NCBI GenBank assembly: GCA_016650315.1
Contig: JAENVZ010000043.1
Coordinates: 1 to 9,020, forward strand
From: Alphaproteobacteria bacterium
GTDB lineage: Bacteria; Pseudomonadota; Alphaproteobacteria; Sphingomonadales; Sphingomonadaceae
DNA length: 9,020 nucleotides
Direction: 5' to 3'
The notes below the pieces were generated by a model. That model saw only the letters and a list, made by a program, of their open reading frames with translations, did no database searches and had not been told where the DNA came from. Position numbers and translations under genes: made by a program. Positions within the stretch are counted from its first letter, which is position 1. Every line of letters starts with the position of its first letter. Below, one piece after another: positions 1 to 7,365 of this stretch.

Positions 1-1176
1 CGCAAAGTCGGCGTCATTGGCGCTGGCACGATGGGCGGCGGTATCTCGATGAATTTCCTGTCCGCCGGAATACCCGTCACCATTGTCGAACAACAGAGCG
101 AAGCGCTCGATCGCGGTGTCGGCGTGATCCGCAAGAATTACGAAGCAAGCGCTGCAAAGGGTCGCTTCAAGCCTGAACAGGTTGAAGAAGCCATGGGCCT
201 GTTAACGCCTACGCTGAAAATGGAGGATCTGGCCGATTGCGACCTGATCATTGAGGCCGTGTTCGAGAATATGGACGTCAAGAAGGACGTCTTTGGAAAG
301 TTGGACGCAATTGCCAAACCGGGCGCGATTTTGGCATCCAACACCAGCTATCTCAACATCGACGAAATCGCCGCTGCGACAAGCCGACCCGGCGATGTGG
401 TTGGCCTACATTTCTTTTCACCCGCCAATGTCATGAAGCTTCTCGAAATCGTGCGCGGTGCAAAGACCGATGATGACGTGCTGGCGACGGCAATGGCAGT
501 TTCGAAAAAGATCAGGAAAACCGCTGTCATCGCTGGCGTCTGTTATGGCTTCATCGGCAATCGCATGTTGATGCCGCGCCAATTGGAGGCGGAAAAGCTG
601 TTGATCGAGGGCGCTACGCCAGCACAGGTGGACAAGGTGCATGTCGATTTTGGTATGCCGATGGGACCATTCCAGATGGCTGACCTTGCCGGCACCGACA
701 TTGGCTGGCACCGTGATCCAAAGGTTATCAACAATCTGCGTGATGCTCTTTGCGCCGAGGAGCGTTGGGGTCAGAAGAAAATGGCGGGTTTTTACGACTA
801 TGACGCCAAACGCAAGCCCAGCCCTTCACCACGCGTCACCGAGATCATTGAGGACTTCCGTAAGAAAGCAGGCGTGGAACCGCGCGCGATCTCCGATCAG
901 GAGATCATGGAACGGACACTGTATCCCATGGTCAATGAAGGCGCACTGATCCTGGAGGAAGGTATAGCGCAACGCGCGTCCGACATCGACGTGGTGTGGG
1001 TTTTTGGCTATGGCTGGCCGGTCTATCGCGGCGGCCCGATGTTCTGGTGCGATCTGGAAGGCGCAAAGAAGATTGTCGCCGGTCTTGAAAAGCATCTGGA
1101 CAAATTCGGGCCAAAATTCCGGCTATCACCTCTGCTGAGGGAAAAAGCCGAGACAGGCGGACGGTTTAACAGTTGA
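1..1176 (+). CDS. fadB: FadB-type multifunctional beta-oxidation enzyme, 3-hydroxyacyl-CoA dehydrogenase part (5' end outside window)
   Basis: The frame is open from base 1, so 391 C-terminal codons are present and the true start lies upstream; the ATG at 31 is inside the NAD-binding motif and is not a start. The protein oxidises L-3-hydroxyacyl-CoA to 3-ketoacyl-CoA with NAD+ in fatty acid beta-oxidation. Numbered from base 1, the Rossmann motif GAGTMGGG is at residues 7-14. The residues matching the known active site of this family are all present at the expected spacing: S116 (in SNTSYLN), H137 (GLHFFSP), E149 (LLEIV) and N187 (FIGNRML). Two C-terminal 3HCDH domains follow, at about 190-280 and 300-391, the second with the typical [16 protein letters not shown]. 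This second domain and the open left edge suggest a FadB/FadJ fusion whose enoyl-CoA hydratase half is off the window. A stand-alone dehydrogenase is less likely. In [11 protein letters not shown] a Met sits where Gly is usual in the family. The tesB gene follows in the same direction. Confidence 0.93.
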   Translation, partial: RKVGVIGAGTMGGGISMNFLSAGIPVTIVEQQSEALDRGVGVIRKNYEASAAKGRFKPEQVEEAMGLLTPTLKMEDLADCDLIIEAVFENMDVKKDVFGKLDAIAKPGAILASNTSYLNIDEIAAATSRPGDVVGLHFFSPANVMKLLEIVRGAKTDDDVLATAMAVSKKIRKTAVIAGVCYGFIGNRMLMPRQLEAEKLLIEGATPAQVDKVHVDFGMPMGPFQMADLAGTDIGWHRDPKVINNLRDALCAEERWGQKKMAGFYDYDAKRKPSPSPRVTEIIEDFRKKAGVEPRAISDQEIMERTLYPMVNEGALILEEGIAQRASDIDVVWVFGYGWPVYRGGPMFWCDLEGAKKIVAGLEKHLDKFGPKFRLSPLLREKAETGGRFNS

Positions 1177-1205
1177 ACCAGGCCGTCTATTGAATGGGGT
1201 CATTG

Positions 1206-2105
1206 ATGAACGATATTACCGCAAAACCTGACAAAGCGCCCTTGGCCAGTGAATTGATCGCAGACCTGATCGAATTACTGGAAGTGGAACGGCTTGACCG
1301 TGACCTGTATCGCGGGCGTCGCAAGAAGGGCGGAGTGGGACGCGTTTTTGGCGGTCAGGTGATTGCGCAGGCTTTGATGGCGGCGAGTTTATCGATTGAG
1401 GACGAGAAGGCGATGCATAGCCTTCATGCCTATTTCATGCGGCCGGGGGATGAGAATTTACCGATAATTTTTCGGGTGGAGCGAGATTTCGACGGAGGCA
1501 GCTTTGCCAACCGGCGTGTGATCGCCATGCAAAATGGAAAACCCATATTGAACCTGACATCTTCCTTCCAACGGAAAGAAGAAGGGCTTTCTCATATGGC
1601 CCCGATGCCGCAGGTACCACCACCGGACAACCTCACGTCCCTGCTGGAACTGGCTCAAAAATATGAAGATGTATTACCGCCCGATGCACGTGATTTCATG
1701 AAACGGCCTAGCGCCATAGAATTGCGTCCTGTTACCGCGCTCCCCTTTTTGCCCGGCGAGAAAAGGGATCCGGCAAATCAATGCTGGTTCAGGGCGGTCG
1801 CGCCAGTGCGTGATGATCCACGGCTGCATCGGGTTATGCTGGCTCATGCGTCGGATATGGTATTACTCAGCACATCCTTGCTTCCTCATGGGATTAACTG
1901 GGTCACACATAAGATACAGACCGCCAGTCTGGATCACGCACTCTGGTTCCATGAGGATGTCAGGATCGACGACTGGTTGCTCTATGTAACGGACAGTCCA
2001 TGGGCAGGACACGCACGCGGGTTCAATCGTGGCTCGATTTACACCCGTGAAGGCAAATTGATTGCCAGCGTCGCACAGGAAGGCCTGATCCGGATTCGGA
2101 ATTAG
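1206..2105 (+). CDS. tesB: acyl-CoA thioesterase II (TesB family)
   Basis: This enzyme hydrolyses acyl-CoA to free fatty acid and CoA in the cytoplasm. The protein closely follows E. coli TesB, with two hot-dog domains. Numbered from the upstream ATG at 1194, these are residues about 25-130 (FGGQVIAQAL, HSLHAYFMRPGD, FANRRVIAMQNGKP) and 190-303. The catalytic Asp/Thr/Gln triad of E. coli TesB maps to D221 (HASDM), S245 (ASLDHALWFH) and Q295 (AQEGLIR); Ser for Thr is a conservative change. Two in-frame starts exist. ATG 1194 gives 303 residues and has no ribosome binding site. ATG 1206 gives 299 residues and has GGGG about 6 bases upstream, so I chose 1206. The gene sits 29 bases after fadB in the same direction, so it is probably co-transcribed. 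In this setting it may release CoA from acyl-CoAs that accumulate or cannot be degraded further. Confidence 0.93.
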   Translation: MNDITAKPDKAPLASELIADLIELLEVERLDRDLYRGRRKKGGVGRVFGGQVIAQALMAASLSIEDEKAMHSLHAYFMRPGDENLPIIFRVERDFDGGSFANRRVIAMQNGKPILNLTSSFQRKEEGLSHMAPMPQVPPPDNLTSLLELAQKYEDVLPPDARDFMKRPSAIELRPVTALPFLPGEKRDPANQCWFRAVAPVRDDPRLHRVMLAHASDMVLLSTSLLPHGINWVTHKIQTASLDHALWFHEDVRIDDWLLYVTDSPWAGHARGFNRGSIYTREGKLIASVAQEGLIRIRN

Positions 2106-2125
2106 AATGCGGAGCGGGAAAAATC

Positions 2126-2896
2126 ATGGCAACATTCCTGATGATCCACGGGGCATGGCATAGCGGATGGTGCTTTGATTCTGTGCGCGCGCTGCTCGAA
2201 GTGGATGGACACAAGGTTATAGCCCCAACGCTGCCTGGTATCGGCGAAAATGCGAAGGAACTTGCTGCTGTCACACTGGCCAAGTGGGCCGCCTATGTGG
2301 CGGATCTCGCTTGTGCTCAGGGCAAACCTGTCATCCTTTGCGGGCATAGCCGTGGAGGACTGGTCATCAGTGAGGCGGCCGAGCGCGCACCAGAAGCGAT
2401 TTCGGCACTTGTCTATATCAGTGCCTTTCTGGTCCCGGCGGGCAAAAGCATGAATGCATTGGTGGCAAGTGCAGGACCACCTTCCGAATTTGAGCACGGC
2501 CTGTCCCTGACCACCAATGGCAGGGCCTTTTTGCTCAGCAAAGCGGCGGCAAGCGCTGTCTTTTACAATGCGTGTTCCGAAGCGGATCGGAAGAAGGCTC
2601 TTATGCGACTAGTTCCTGAACCGCTGGCCCCGTTGGCCACCCCACTGGACATTACTGAAGCGAGGTTTGGCTCGGTCCCCCGCCATTATATAGAATGCAC
2701 GCTTGATCGGGCTATTCCGCTGCCCTTGCAACGTTCCATGCAGGCTGCGCTGCCATGCGTGTCGATAACGACACTGGAAAGCGACCATTCGCCTTTCCTG
2801 TGCCGTCCCCATGATCTGGCAACCGCGCTGGATCATATTGCGCAAGGGATTTGCAAGATTGGTTCGGATCTTCCAGTGGGAAACATATCGGGTTGA
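2126..2896 (+). CDS. alpha/beta-fold hydrolase (esterase-like), substrate unknown
   Basis: A 256-residue single-domain alpha/beta hydrolase. The oxyanion-hole motif HGAWHSGW is near the N terminus (residues 8-15). The nucleophile elbow GHSRGG places the catalytic Ser at 75. D194 (CTLDRAIP) and H221 (ESDHSPF) complete a plausible triad, with a short cap region at about 105-175. The HGAWH start and the ESDHSPF end resemble the small plant methylesterase/hydroxynitrile lyase-like branch and bacterial EstC-type esterases. No signal peptide or membrane segment is visible, so it is probably cytoplasmic. A GGAG about 11 bases before ATG supports the start. It begins 20 bases after tesB, so it is probably the third gene of the acyl-CoA operon, which hints at an ester or thioester substrate. 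That role is inferred from position only. The next gene, glpD, is convergent. Confidence 0.88.
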   Translation: MATFLMIHGAWHSGWCFDSVRALLEVDGHKVIAPTLPGIGENAKELAAVTLAKWAAYVADLACAQGKPVILCGHSRGGLVISEAAERAPEAISALVYISAFLVPAGKSMNALVASAGPPSEFEHGLSLTTNGRAFLLSKAAASAVFYNACSEADRKKALMRLVPEPLAPLATPLDITEARFGSVPRHYIECTLDRAIPLPLQRSMQAALPCVSITTLESDHSPFLCRPHDLATALDHIAQGICKIGSDLPVGNISG

Positions 2897-2905
2897 CAGG
2901 TTCCA

Positions 2906-4366
2906 TCATGGTTCGAAATTTTGCCGCCACCAGCGTGCGAACAATGTCTGCTCCACCGCCGTCATGTGCAGGCCCAGCTTACTACGCCGCCACAGGCAAT
3001 CCTCTGCCGTTCGCGCCCATTCATGTTCGTGCATCCAGCGGGCCTCCACTTCAGTGAAACCTGCGCCGAAATCCAGACCCATATGTGCCTCTTCACGGAC
3101 ATCGTGCAACATGTCGTGCAACAAGGTGCCATAGGCGCGCGCCATGCGAAGCGATTGGGATGTGTTCAGGAACGGCCAGAATATATGAACTTGCGCCAGA
3201 AACTCTTCAAAATCCGCGATCGCGCCGCCAGGAAATACCAACGCCTTGCTATTGCGATAATATCGCCAATCGCATGTGCCTGCTATCAAGGCCAGAGCCT
3301 CCTCTGCCAGATACCGCGCGGTCGTGATCTTGCCCCCGAATATGGACAGGAGCGGCGGCCCGTCTTCATTCAATTCCAGCACATAATCGCGCGTTATCGC
3401 CTTGCTGTCTGCCTTGCCATCGTCATAGAGCGGACGGACGCCGCTATAGCTGTGGACAATGTCGGCAGACGCAATACTCTGCGCGAAATACAGATTTGCC
3501 GCCGCACAGAGATAGTCTATTTCTTCAGCAGAGATAGGTGTCGCCGATGGTGCATCGACGGCAGTATCCGTCGTTCCGATCAGCGTGAAATGTCCTTCAT
3601 AGGGAACGGTAAACACAACCCGGCGATCGGGTTGCTGCAACAGATAGGCATGATCTCCTTCATAAAGACGTGGCACAATGATGTGGCTGCCCTTCACCCA
3701 TCGGATATGCGCGGTGCTATCAATAGCGAGGCGCGATAGAGTTTCGGCAACCCAGGGGCCGGCCGCATTGACCAGCACGCGTGCTCTGGCCTCTTTGCCA
3801 TCGGACAAACCGGCCAACCAGATATTGCCTTCACGCCGGGCAGAGACCAGTTCGATCCTCGTGCGGATTTCAGCGCCATGTTGCGCAGCATCCATCGCAT
3901 TGAGCAGTGTCAGCCGGCTGTCATCAGCCACGCAATCGGTATAAATAAAGCCGCCGGTCTGGCGCCTGAGGGGCGCTTGCAGCCGCCGGTCCGATAACCG
4001 CAAGCTGCAGGAGCGGGGCAGGCGGCTTTTGCCGCCAAGCCAGTCATAAAGATACAGGCCAAGCCGGATCAGCCATCGTGGTCTTATGCCGTGGACATAG
4101 GGCAGGACGAACCGAACGGGCCGGATAACGTGCGGCGCGGCGGCAAGCAACCTTTCGCGCTCATGCAAGGCCTCCCGCACCATTCGAAACTTCCCATATT
4201 CCAGATAGCGAAGCCCGCCATGGATCAGCTTGGTTGATGCCGAGGATGTTGCAGACGCCAGATCACCCCGTTCGACCAGTAGCACGGAAAGACCATTGAT
4301 CGCCGCTTCACGGGCCATGGCCGCGCCGTTGATGCCGCCACCAATGATAAGCAGATCGTGGATCAT
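2906..4366 (-). CDS. glpD: aerobic glycerol-3-phosphate dehydrogenase (FAD-dependent)
   Basis: GlpD oxidises sn-glycerol 3-phosphate to dihydroxyacetone phosphate at the inner face of the cytoplasmic membrane and passes electrons to quinone. At 486 residues it is close to the family length (about 500). The N-terminal FAD dinucleotide motif IIGGGINGAAMARE (residues 7-20) is followed by the family signatures STKLIHGGLRYLEYGKFR (44-61) and GVRPLYDD (309-316), with substrate-binding Arg expected at 311, then FGGKITTARYLAEE (343-356). The C-terminal DAO_C-type domain (about 385-486) has EWARTAEDCLWRRSKLGL. The start is set by the position of the FAD motif. No Shine-Dalgarno precedes this ATG; it is preceded by CCCC and a TATAGT hexamer. 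No glpK, glpF or glpR is adjacent. It is divergent from rnr and convergent with the hydrolase gene, ending 9 bases from it. A large + strand open frame inside it (2921-3739) is an antisense shadow. Confidence 0.95.
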   Translation of the reverse strand: MIHDLLIIGGGINGAAMAREAAINGLSVLLVERGDLASATSSASTKLIHGGLRYLEYGKFRMVREALHERERLLAAAPHVIRPVRFVLPYVHGIRPRWLIRLGLYLYDWLGGKSRLPRSCSLRLSDRRLQAPLRRQTGGFIYTDCVADDSRLTLLNAMDAAQHGAEIRTRIELVSARREGNIWLAGLSDGKEARARVLVNAAGPWVAETLSRLAIDSTAHIRWVKGSHIIVPRLYEGDHAYLLQQPDRRVVFTVPYEGHFTLIGTTDTAVDAPSATPISAEEIDYLCAAANLYFAQSIASADIVHSYSGVRPLYDDGKADSKAITRDYVLELNEDGPPLLSIFGGKITTARYLAEEALALIAGTCDWRYYRNSKALVFPGGAIADFEEFLAQVHIFWPFLNTSQSLRMARAYGTLLHDMLHDVREEAHMGLDFGAGFTEVEARWMHEHEWARTAEDCLWRRSKLGLHMTAVEQTLFARWWRQNFEP

Positions 4367-4370
4367 GGGG

Positions 4371-4376
4371 ACTATA
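4371..4376 (-). promoter_or_regulatory. putative -10 element of glpD, abutting the start codon
   Basis: Read on the minus strand, the hexamer TATAGT matches the sigma-70 -10 consensus at 5 of 6 positions and is separated from the glpD ATG by only CCCC. Transcription from it would begin at or within a few bases of the start codon, giving a leaderless or near-leaderless mRNA. The -35 region at about 16-18 bases further upstream is poor (GCAATT-like), so this is a weak call based on the -10 element and on the absence of a ribosome binding site. Confidence 0.3.
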
Positions 4377-4433
4377 TGGCATGACTTGTTTGAAATTGCA
4401 CCGCCGTGGCTGGCGCACTGTCCGCTCTGTCTC

Positions 4434-4439
4434 TATAGC
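4434..4439 (+). promoter_or_regulatory. putative -10 element of rnr, placing +1 at the start codon
   Basis: TATAGC lies 6 bases before the rnr ATG at 4446, which puts the expected transcription start on the A of that ATG. The stretch between about 4411 and 4445 is pyrimidine-rich with no Shine-Dalgarno. The region 17 bases upstream (TGGCGC at 4411-4416) is only a weak -35 match. The call is an inference from spacing. Confidence 0.3.
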
Positions 4440-4445
4440 CGCTAA

Positions 4446-6767
4446 ATGCCCACTCATCCCCGCAAAATCGGCAAACCACAACCGGCAGGTCTTCCCAGTC
4501 GGCAGCAGGTCCTTGATTTCATCACCTCAACTGACACGCCAGCGGGCAAGCGGGAGATCGCCCGGGCCTTTGGCCTGCACGGCGCGGACAAAATCGCGCT
4601 GAAGGCACTGCTCAAGGATATGGCTGACGAAGGCATGATCGACAGTGCACCGGGACGGGCATTTCACAAAATGGGCGGTGTGCCAAAGGTCACTGTGCTG
4701 CGGATTATAGACATAGACGGCAAGGACGCCATAGCGGTCCCTGAAAACTGGCAAGCCGATGGTAAGCCGCCTCCGCGTTTGCGGGTTATAGAGCGGGGCA
4801 GGCGCGGCGCGCTGGGCCTTGGCGACCGGATATTGGCGCGGACCGAAGAAAAGGGGAATGGCTGGCTGGCCCACCCCATGAAAAAACTCGCCCGCTCGGC
4901 CGAATTGCTGATGGGTGTAGTGGATCGTGGCGAGGACGGGACGATGTGGCTGCGCGCAGTCGACAAGAAAATCCGGCGTGATACGCAAATCAGCGAGATT
5001 GGCGATGCAAAACCGGGCGATCTGGTGCTCGCTGAACCCACAGGACGCCTGCCACGCATCATGGCGCGCGTCACCGATATATTGGGCGATCCGTTTGCGC
5101 CCAAGAGTTTCAGCCTGATTGCCATTCACAAATTTGGCATCCCCTTCGAATTTCCCGAAGAAGCGGAGCTGGAGGCTGCCAAGGTCGCCAAACTTCCCAT
5201 TTACCTGGATAAGCGCGAAGATTTGCGCCACTTGCCGATCGTTGCGATCGACCCGGTCGATGCACGCGATTTTGACGACGCGGTCTGGGCGGCTGCCGAT
5301 GATAGCGGGAGCAATCAAGGCGGCTATCAGGCTATCGTCGCCATTGCCGATGTGTCTTATTATGTTCGCCCCGGTAGTGCGCTGGACCGTCAGGCCCGAA
5401 AGCGTGGCAACAGCGTCTATTTTCCCGATCGTGTCGTTCCGATGCTGCCGCACAGCCTGTCATCCGACATGTGCTCGCTCAAGGCTGGAGAGGACCGGGT
5501 GGCGCTCGCCTGTCATCTCACCATCGACAAGGGCGGTCGGGTCCGGGATTGGCGTTTTACACGCGCAGTGATCCGTGTTGCCGCCAATATTCCCTATGAA
5601 CAGGCGCAGGCGGCCATGGATGGGGAGACGCATACGCTTCAGGCGGACGGAATTGACCTTGTCAAAGCTGCATTGAAGCCACTCTGGGCCTGCTGGGCGC
5701 TGTTGGCGAAGGCGAGAGGGGATCGGGAGCCGCTGGAGCTTGATCTGCCCGAACGGCGTGTTGTGCTGGATGACGGTGGCCGGATAGTCAGCATCGCCAT
5801 CCGCGAACGGCTCGACGCGCACCGTCTGATCGAAGATTACATGATCGCCGCCAATGTCGCGGCAGCCAAAGCGCTGGAATCAAAAAAATCGCCGGTTATG
5901 TATCGCATTCACGAGCCGCCCTCACGCGAAAAACTGATGGCCCTCAAGGAATTTTTGGGCACGTTCGATATTGAATTCACGCTGGGGCAGGTGATCAAGC
6001 CCGCAACTTTCAACCGATTGCTGGAAAGGGTGGGCGATGTTGTTCATCGCCCGCAGGTCATGGAACAGATATTGCGGACGCAGACGCAGGCCTATTACGG
6101 GCCGCGCAATGCCGGGCATTTCGGGTTGGCGTTGGGTAGCTATGGGCATTTCACATCGCCCATTCGGCGCTATGCCGATCTTCTGGTGCACCGCGCCCTG
6201 ATTGGCTCTTATGATCTGGAAATGCCAAAGCCCAAAGATGGGTCTGTGCCGCCATCTACCCTGTTGAGCGCAGAGGATGCCGCCGATATGGGCCGGATTG
6301 GCGAGGTCATCAGTCAGTTTGAACGCCGCGCGATGGAGGCCGAGCGTGAGACCGTCGATCGCTATGTCGCGGCCTATCTGGCCGAACGAACCGGCGAAAT
6401 CATTGATGCGCGGATTACCGGCGTACTGAATTTCGGCTTTTTCGCAACAGTTGAGGGGCTGGGCGGCGATGGATTGGTGCCGGTGTCCACATTGGGCGCC
6501 GAACGTTTCAATTTCGACGCGGCAAGCCATACACTGGTGGGCGAACAGAGCGGCGATACCTACGCGATTGGCCAGCGGTTAAAACTGCGGCTGGTGGAAG
6601 CCAACCCTGTCAGCGGGGCCTTGCGGTTCGAACTGATCGAGGGTGTCAATCATCTGCCGCTGCGGGGTGGTCCAAAAGGGCGGAACGGTCAGCCGCGCCC
6701 GATCAAACGGCGTGGTCGCCCCGCCAATGTCCGGCATATGAGCAATCCACGCGGGAAACGGCGTTAA
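4446..6767 (+). CDS. rnr: ribonuclease R (3'-5' exoribonuclease, RNB family)
   Basis: RNase R degrades structured RNA processively from the 3' end, acting in mRNA turnover, rRNA quality control and decay of damaged tRNA or rRNA. The 773 residues show a winged-helix N terminus (about 19-65), cold-shock/OB-type domains (about 75-245), an RNB catalytic domain (about 255-600), an S1 domain (about 650-733, GEIIDARITGVLNFGFFA) and a basic tail ending in RGKRR. The metal-binding aspartates of the family are intact in IDPVDARDFDDA: D269, D275, D277 and D278. Further RNB signatures are YFPDRVVPMLPHSLSSDMCS and HFTSPIRRYADLLVHR, the latter with R574/R575. A TAA stop lies in frame immediately before ATG 4446, so the protein cannot extend upstream. 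No Shine-Dalgarno is visible. Neighbours are the divergent glpD and the convergent usp gene, 6 bases after its stop. The 308-residue minus-strand open frame inside it (4527-5453) is a shadow. Confidence 0.96.
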   Translation: MPTHPRKIGKPQPAGLPSRQQVLDFITSTDTPAGKREIARAFGLHGADKIALKALLKDMADEGMIDSAPGRAFHKMGGVPKVTVLRIIDIDGKDAIAVPENWQADGKPPPRLRVIERGRRGALGLGDRILARTEEKGNGWLAHPMKKLARSAELLMGVVDRGEDGTMWLRAVDKKIRRDTQISEIGDAKPGDLVLAEPTGRLPRIMARVTDILGDPFAPKSFSLIAIHKFGIPFEFPEEAELEAAKVAKLPIYLDKREDLRHLPIVAIDPVDARDFDDAVWAAADDSGSNQGGYQAIVAIADVSYYVRPGSALDRQARKRGNSVYFPDRVVPMLPHSLSSDMCSLKAGEDRVALACHLTIDKGGRVRDWRFTRAVIRVAANIPYEQAQAAMDGETHTLQADGIDLVKAALKPLWACWALLAKARGDREPLELDLPERRVVLDDGGRIVSIAIRERLDAHRLIEDYMIAANVAAAKALESKKSPVMYRIHEPPSREKLMALKEFLGTFDIEFTLGQVIKPATFNRLLERVGDVVHRPQVMEQILRTQTQAYYGPRNAGHFGLALGSYGHFTSPIRRYADLLVHRALIGSYDLEMPKPKDGSVPPSTLLSAEDAADMGRIGEVISQFERRAMEAERETVDRYVAAYLAERTGEIIDARITGVLNFGFFATVEGLGGDGLVPVSTLGAERFNFDAASHTLVGEQSGDTYAIGQRLKLRLVEANPVSGALRFELIEGVNHLPLRGGPKGRNGQPRPIKRRGRPANVRHMSNPRGKRR

Positions 6768-6773
6768 TCCGAC

Positions 6774-7229
6774 TCAGCTCAACCTGTCGATTGCTTCATG
6801 GCTAAGTGATCCGGGGATGACCATCACGGGGCAGGGCAAGGTACCCGCATCCGTCCCGGCAAAATGGCTCACCAGCGGTCCGGGTGGACCTGAAGCCGCC
6901 GCGCCCAGAACCAGAGCCGCGATCTTGTCGTTTTCCTCAAGCATTTTTCGGACGACCTGCACTGGTTCGCCAGAACGCACCGTAATGCTGGGGCGGATGC
7001 CCGTTTCCTCTATCAATGTGCCAGCGGCGCCGGAAACCAGAGCTTCGGCGCGCTGATGCGCTTCTTCCTCTATGGTTGCCTGGACTCCGCCCCACTGAAC
7101 AAATTCGGCAGGCGGAATCAGCGCAACGATCTGCACTGCCCCCCCGGTTTTCGCGGCACGGCGCGCAGCGAAGCGCAGGGCGACGCTAGCTTCCTTTGTT
7201 TCATCAATGACCACCAGATAAATACGCAT
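6774..7229 (-). CDS. universal stress protein (UspA family)
   Basis: A 151-residue single Usp domain. It begins MRIYLVVIDETKEA, which is the first beta strand with the conserved Asp at 9 that in ATP-binding members contacts the nucleotide. It ends with a CPVMVIPG strand at 133-140. The nucleotide loop in ATP-binding relatives is Gly-x2-Gly-x9-Gly-Ser/Thr. Here residues 109-126 are GAAASGPPGPLVSHFAGT, with the second Gly out of register and extra Gly/Pro, so ATP binding is uncertain. Family members modulate survival under starvation or other stress; the partner of this one is unknown. The start is well supported by GGGGAG at 7239-7244 on the minus strand, 9 bases before ATG. It is divergent from pdhC across 136 bases and convergent with rnr with only 6 bases between stops. 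It is probably monocistronic. Confidence 0.88.
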   Translation of the reverse strand: MRIYLVVIDETKEASVALRFAARRAAKTGGAVQIVALIPPAEFVQWGGVQATIEEEAHQRAEALVSGAAGTLIEETGIRPSITVRSGEPVQVVRKMLEENDKIAALVLGAAASGPPGPLVSHFAGTDAGTLPCPVMVIPGSLSHEAIDRLS

Positions 7230-7365
7230 GTCGGCATTCTCCCCGCCATGGTTTGAGACTTATGCTATAAATCTTACATATCCAAACCTTGGCCTTGACC
7301 AATCGCGGGAAACTGTCAAGTACGGGTTCTCGTAGCGGAATCAGAAGAAAAGGCCCCGGTTCGCG
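7230..7365. promoter_or_regulatory. divergent usp/pdhC intergenic region, likely holding both promoters
   Basis: This 136-base gap, the longest non-coding stretch in the window, is AT-rich around 7251-7290 compared with its surroundings and must carry the starts of usp (minus) and pdhC (plus). On the plus strand, TTGACC at 7295-7300 is a good -35, but the hexamer 17 bases on (AAGTAC) is a poor -10. TTGAGA at 7253-7258 with TACATA at 7275-7280 is a second weak candidate. On the minus strand, TATAGC at 7264-7269 could be a -10 for usp but lacks a clear -35. I could not settle on a specific pair. No operator or riboswitch is recognisable. Confidence 0.4.

Noticed and set aside
2107..2163. Short 18-codon open frame between tesB and the hydrolase gene
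   Set aside because: It overlaps the hydrolase start in another frame, has no ribosome binding site of its own, and ends at TAG 2161-2163. It is probably chance.
2921..3739. 272-codon open frame on the + strand inside glpD
   Set aside because: It lies wholly antisense to a well-supported glpD, and its translation is Arg/Cys/His-rich with no recognisable domain. It is a GC-driven shadow.
4527..5453. 308-codon open frame on the - strand inside rnr
   Set aside because: It is antisense to the conserved RNase R domains, and the translation has no family motif.
5922..6530. 202-codon open frame on the - strand inside the RNB/S1 part of rnr
   Set aside because: It is a shadow of rnr, low in recognisable motifs, with no ribosome binding site.
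7281..7303. CCAA/TTGG inverted repeats in the usp/pdhC gap as a possible operator
   Set aside because: The half-sites are only 4 bases, with inconsistent spacing and no match to an operator I can name. The evidence is too weak.
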